From the NCBI GenBank assembly GCA_001767525.1, contig MELF01000047.1:62001-126000 (forward strand): a DNA stretch of 64,000 nt. The letters run 5' to 3'. The notes beneath the pieces were generated by a model that was given only the letters and a program-made list of their open reading frames with translations, was not told the origin of the DNA and did no database searches. The translations under genes were made by a program, and so were the position numbers. Source of the stretch: Acidobacteria bacterium RIFCSPLOWO2_12_FULL_68_19 (lineage in GTDB: Bacteria; Acidobacteriota; Vicinamibacteria; Vicinamibacterales; UBA2999). The stretch's first letter is position 1; every line of letters begins with the position of its first letter. Positions 62,682 through 64,000 of this stretch are shown here, piece after piece.

Positions 62682-62990
62682 TCACGGCTGCTCGCCGCGA
62701 CGGATCTTCTCGATCTTCGCGTCGCGTTCGGACACGAGCCGCTCCCGGTCGCGCCGGAGGTCCGTCTCGATCGTCTCCCGCTCGGCCGGATCGAACGTCC
62801 TGCGCAGCCGCGACTGCTGCAGCACGTCGAGCTCGGCCATCTTGGCCTCGTAGAAGTTCCGCACCTCCGCCATCGCCGCCTTCTGCGCGTCGGTCGGCCG
62901 CCGCTGCTCGACGCCGGACTGCTCGTCCTGCTTCCGCAGCCGCTCCATCGCGAGCTCGTAGGCGGACTTCAGCGACTTGTCCTCGGCCAT
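62682..62990 (-). CDS. Small coiled-coil hypothetical protein
   Basis: A 102-residue protein (MAEDKSLKSAYELAMERLRKQD), almost all charged helix with heptad character and no Cys or membrane segment. KSAYELAMERL near the N-terminus recurs in small bacterial proteins of unknown role. It converges on the small basic protein gene with a 7-base gap. No function is assigned. Confidence 0.7.
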   Translation of the reverse strand: MAEDKSLKSAYELAMERLRKQDEQSGVEQRRPTDAQKAAMAEVRNFYEAKMAELDVLQQSRLRRTFDPAERETIETDLRRDRERLVSERDAKIEKIRRGEQP

Positions 62991-63052
62991 ATCCCACCAA
63001 CGGCAGGCAGGAGGCAGAGGGCAGTAGGTCGTGGCCGAAGAGGACGTTCTTG

Positions 63053-63120
63053 CCGCCTACCGCCTACCACCTACCACCTACCACCTACCGCCTACCACCT
63101 ACCACCTACCACCTACTACC
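63053..63120. repeat. Heptameric tandem repeat (CCTACCA type)
   Basis: About nine near-exact copies of a 7-base CCTACCA/CCTACCG unit between the coiled-coil gene and the cupin gene, ending at the cupin stop. No spacer structure is present, so it is a simple repeat. Confidence 0.8.
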
Positions 63121-63658
63121 TCGTGTCCCAGCGGAACAGCAGGTACTGCACCTCGCCGTTGACCGCCGTGATCTGATGCGGCACGCCGGGCGGAATGAAC
63201 ACGACGTCGCCGGCGCGGACGGTCCGCGACTTGCCGTTGCGAATGCCGCTGCCGTCGATGTCGCCTTCCTTGGCGCCGGCGCCGCCCTCGGCGGCCTTGG
63301 GACCGATCAGCTCGCCGTCGGTCGTGAGCGTCGCTTCGCCCGATCGAATCAGGTACAGATCGGCTTTCTTGCCGTGGGTGCCGGCGCCTTCTTCCGCGGC
63401 GGTCTCCCGTCGCAGGTTGAAGTTGAAGACGCCTCCCTCGAGAATACGCTGGCTCTCGAGCTTCCTGCCGACCATCTCCTTGAAGCCGGCGCTGATGTTG
63501 GTGGCCGGCCAGTCGACCGTCCTGTTGGATGGCGCCGGCAGGCCGAGCACCATGCCACCGAGCATCTTCTGCTGACTGCCGCCGGTCTGGCTCAGCCCCG
63601 CGACCGCGGCCAGGGCGATCATCACACCCGCACAGATTCCGATTCCCATCGCGCGCAT
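63116..63658 (-). CDS. Secreted cupin-domain protein
   Basis: A 180-residue protein from ATG 63658, with GAGGAG eight bases upstream. A signal peptide (GIGICAGVMIALAAVAGLSQ) leads to a single cupin: THGKKADLYLIRSGEATLTTDG as motif 1 and GDVVFIPPGVPHQI as motif 2 with its His. A small binding or metal-dependent role outside the cytoplasm is likely; substrate unknown. The stop lies inside the end of the heptameric repeat. Confidence 0.82.
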   Translation of the reverse strand: MRAMGIGICAGVMIALAAVAGLSQTGGSQQKMLGGMVLGLPAPSNRTVDWPATNISAGFKEMVGRKLESQRILEGGVFNFNLRRETAAEEGAGTHGKKADLYLIRSGEATLTTDGELIGPKAAEGGAGAKEGDIDGSGIRNGKSRTVRAGDVVFIPPGVPHQITAVNGEVQYLLFRWDTR

Positions 63659-63836
63659 CTGCCGACTCCTCTCGCCCGGGTGACGCCGAACGCTCCAGGC
63701 GCCGCAAATCATACCCCGTCGAAACGATTTCAGAGTACGCTCGGGCGACCCGTCAGGCGCCGGTTTGACAGCGCCTCCGGGGCCACCTACGATTACAGGC
63801 CCACGGCTCTCACGAAGACAATTTCTGGTGCCCCTT

Positions 63837-64000
63837 ATGATGTCCTGGGTTCGCCGCCCGCTCGCCGCGCTCAACGCCCTGCTGCGCCTGCCGCCGGTCC
63901 GCTGCGTGGCCTCGGCGACGCTGCCCACCGAGTACGGAGCGTTCGACATCCACGTATTCAAGAACCTCTTCTCCGGCGAGACGCACGTCGCGCTCGTGCG
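63837..64000 (+). CDS. GTP cyclohydrolase II-like protein, 3' end outside window
   Basis: Only 54 codons are visible from ATG 63837 (or ATG 63840). After a short arginine-rich lead, the segment ATLPTEYGAFDIHVFKNLFSGETHVALVR matches the N-terminus of GTP cyclohydrolase II (RibA: LPTxxGxFxxxxxxxxxxGxEHLALV). It opens the imidazole ring of GTP at the start of riboflavin synthesis. The catalytic Cys region is outside the window, so the call rests on this stretch. Confidence 0.7.
   Translation, partial: MMSWVRRPLAALNALLRLPPVRCVASATLPTEYGAFDIHVFKNLFSGETHVALV

Noticed and set aside
63053-63120. Possible CRISPR array
   Set aside because: Repeat unit is only 7 bases and there are no spacers.

Overview
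The window is GC-rich, densely packed bacterial DNA with many ATGA or TGATG start/stop overlaps. It is dominated by an envelope or exopolysaccharide locus. I infer a soil-type Acidobacteriota, most likely class Vicinamibacteria. The basis is the base composition, the unusual number of multi-domain glycosyltransferase fusions, and short GC hairpins that read as VRLQPD inside genes. No rRNA, tRNA or ribosomal protein gene is present to test this. Nearly every call comes from reading motifs, not from a database search.

Region 1 (1-31.3 kb) is a long, almost uninterrupted minus-strand polysaccharide locus that seems to begin at a winged-helix regulator (30699-31328). Downstream come a Gfo/Idh/MocA oxidoreductase, a DAHP synthase, a shikimate dehydrogenase-like enzyme, a NeuB-like synthase, a GT2 and a NeuA-like cytidylyltransferase: a compact precursor module whose NeuB, NeuA and AroE homologues all have altered key residues. 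It continues with a GT4-DUF218 fusion, a GT9-like protein, a Wzx-like flippase, methyltransferases, a GT4, two tandem GT-C-like membrane proteins with TPR-like segments, a GT4-GT4 fusion, a Kdo-transferase-like GT30, an FkbM methyltransferase, a second cytidylyltransferase, a zinc-ribbon methyltransferase, a GT2 and a GDP-fucose synthase-like enzyme. After one plus-strand methyltransferase-GT2 fusion it ends with a methyltransferase, a polysaccharide deacetylase, another methyltransferase, a GT-C protein and asparagine synthase, which runs off the left edge.

Region 2 (31.5-50.1 kb) starts with an IS110-family element (IS1111-like layout) inserted against the end of a GT-C gene. Next come a DPM-like GT2 and a 1043-residue fusion of a WecA-like phosphoglycosyl transferase, a FlaA1-type membrane/Rossmann unit and a GT4. 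Several giant membrane proteins follow. A module (unknown 251-aa protein, GT2, nucleotidyltransferase, epimerase, PA14-bearing GT-C protein) is intact at 43.9-50.1 kb, and a collapsed duplicate of its two outer genes lies at 39.8-41.0 kb.

Region 3 (50.2-55.9 kb) is accessory: a ribbon-helix-helix antitoxin with a wrecked PIN toxin, a RES-Xre toxin-antitoxin pair, and a carbamoyltransferase with SxtJ- and DUF5989-like partners. The carbamoyltransferase is split from these partners by a 276-bp MITE-like element and an intact VapBC pair.

Region 4 (56-64 kb) looks like ordinary chromosome: pirin, an RtcB-archease pair with a large nested inverted repeat in the rtcB leader, a glycerophosphodiester phosphodiesterase, a secreted lectin-like protein, an aldehyde dehydrogenase, small proteins, a secreted cupin and the start of a GTP cyclohydrolase II gene. 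Paired GC hairpins are scattered here, including inside the pirin coding sequence. No CRISPR array was seen.
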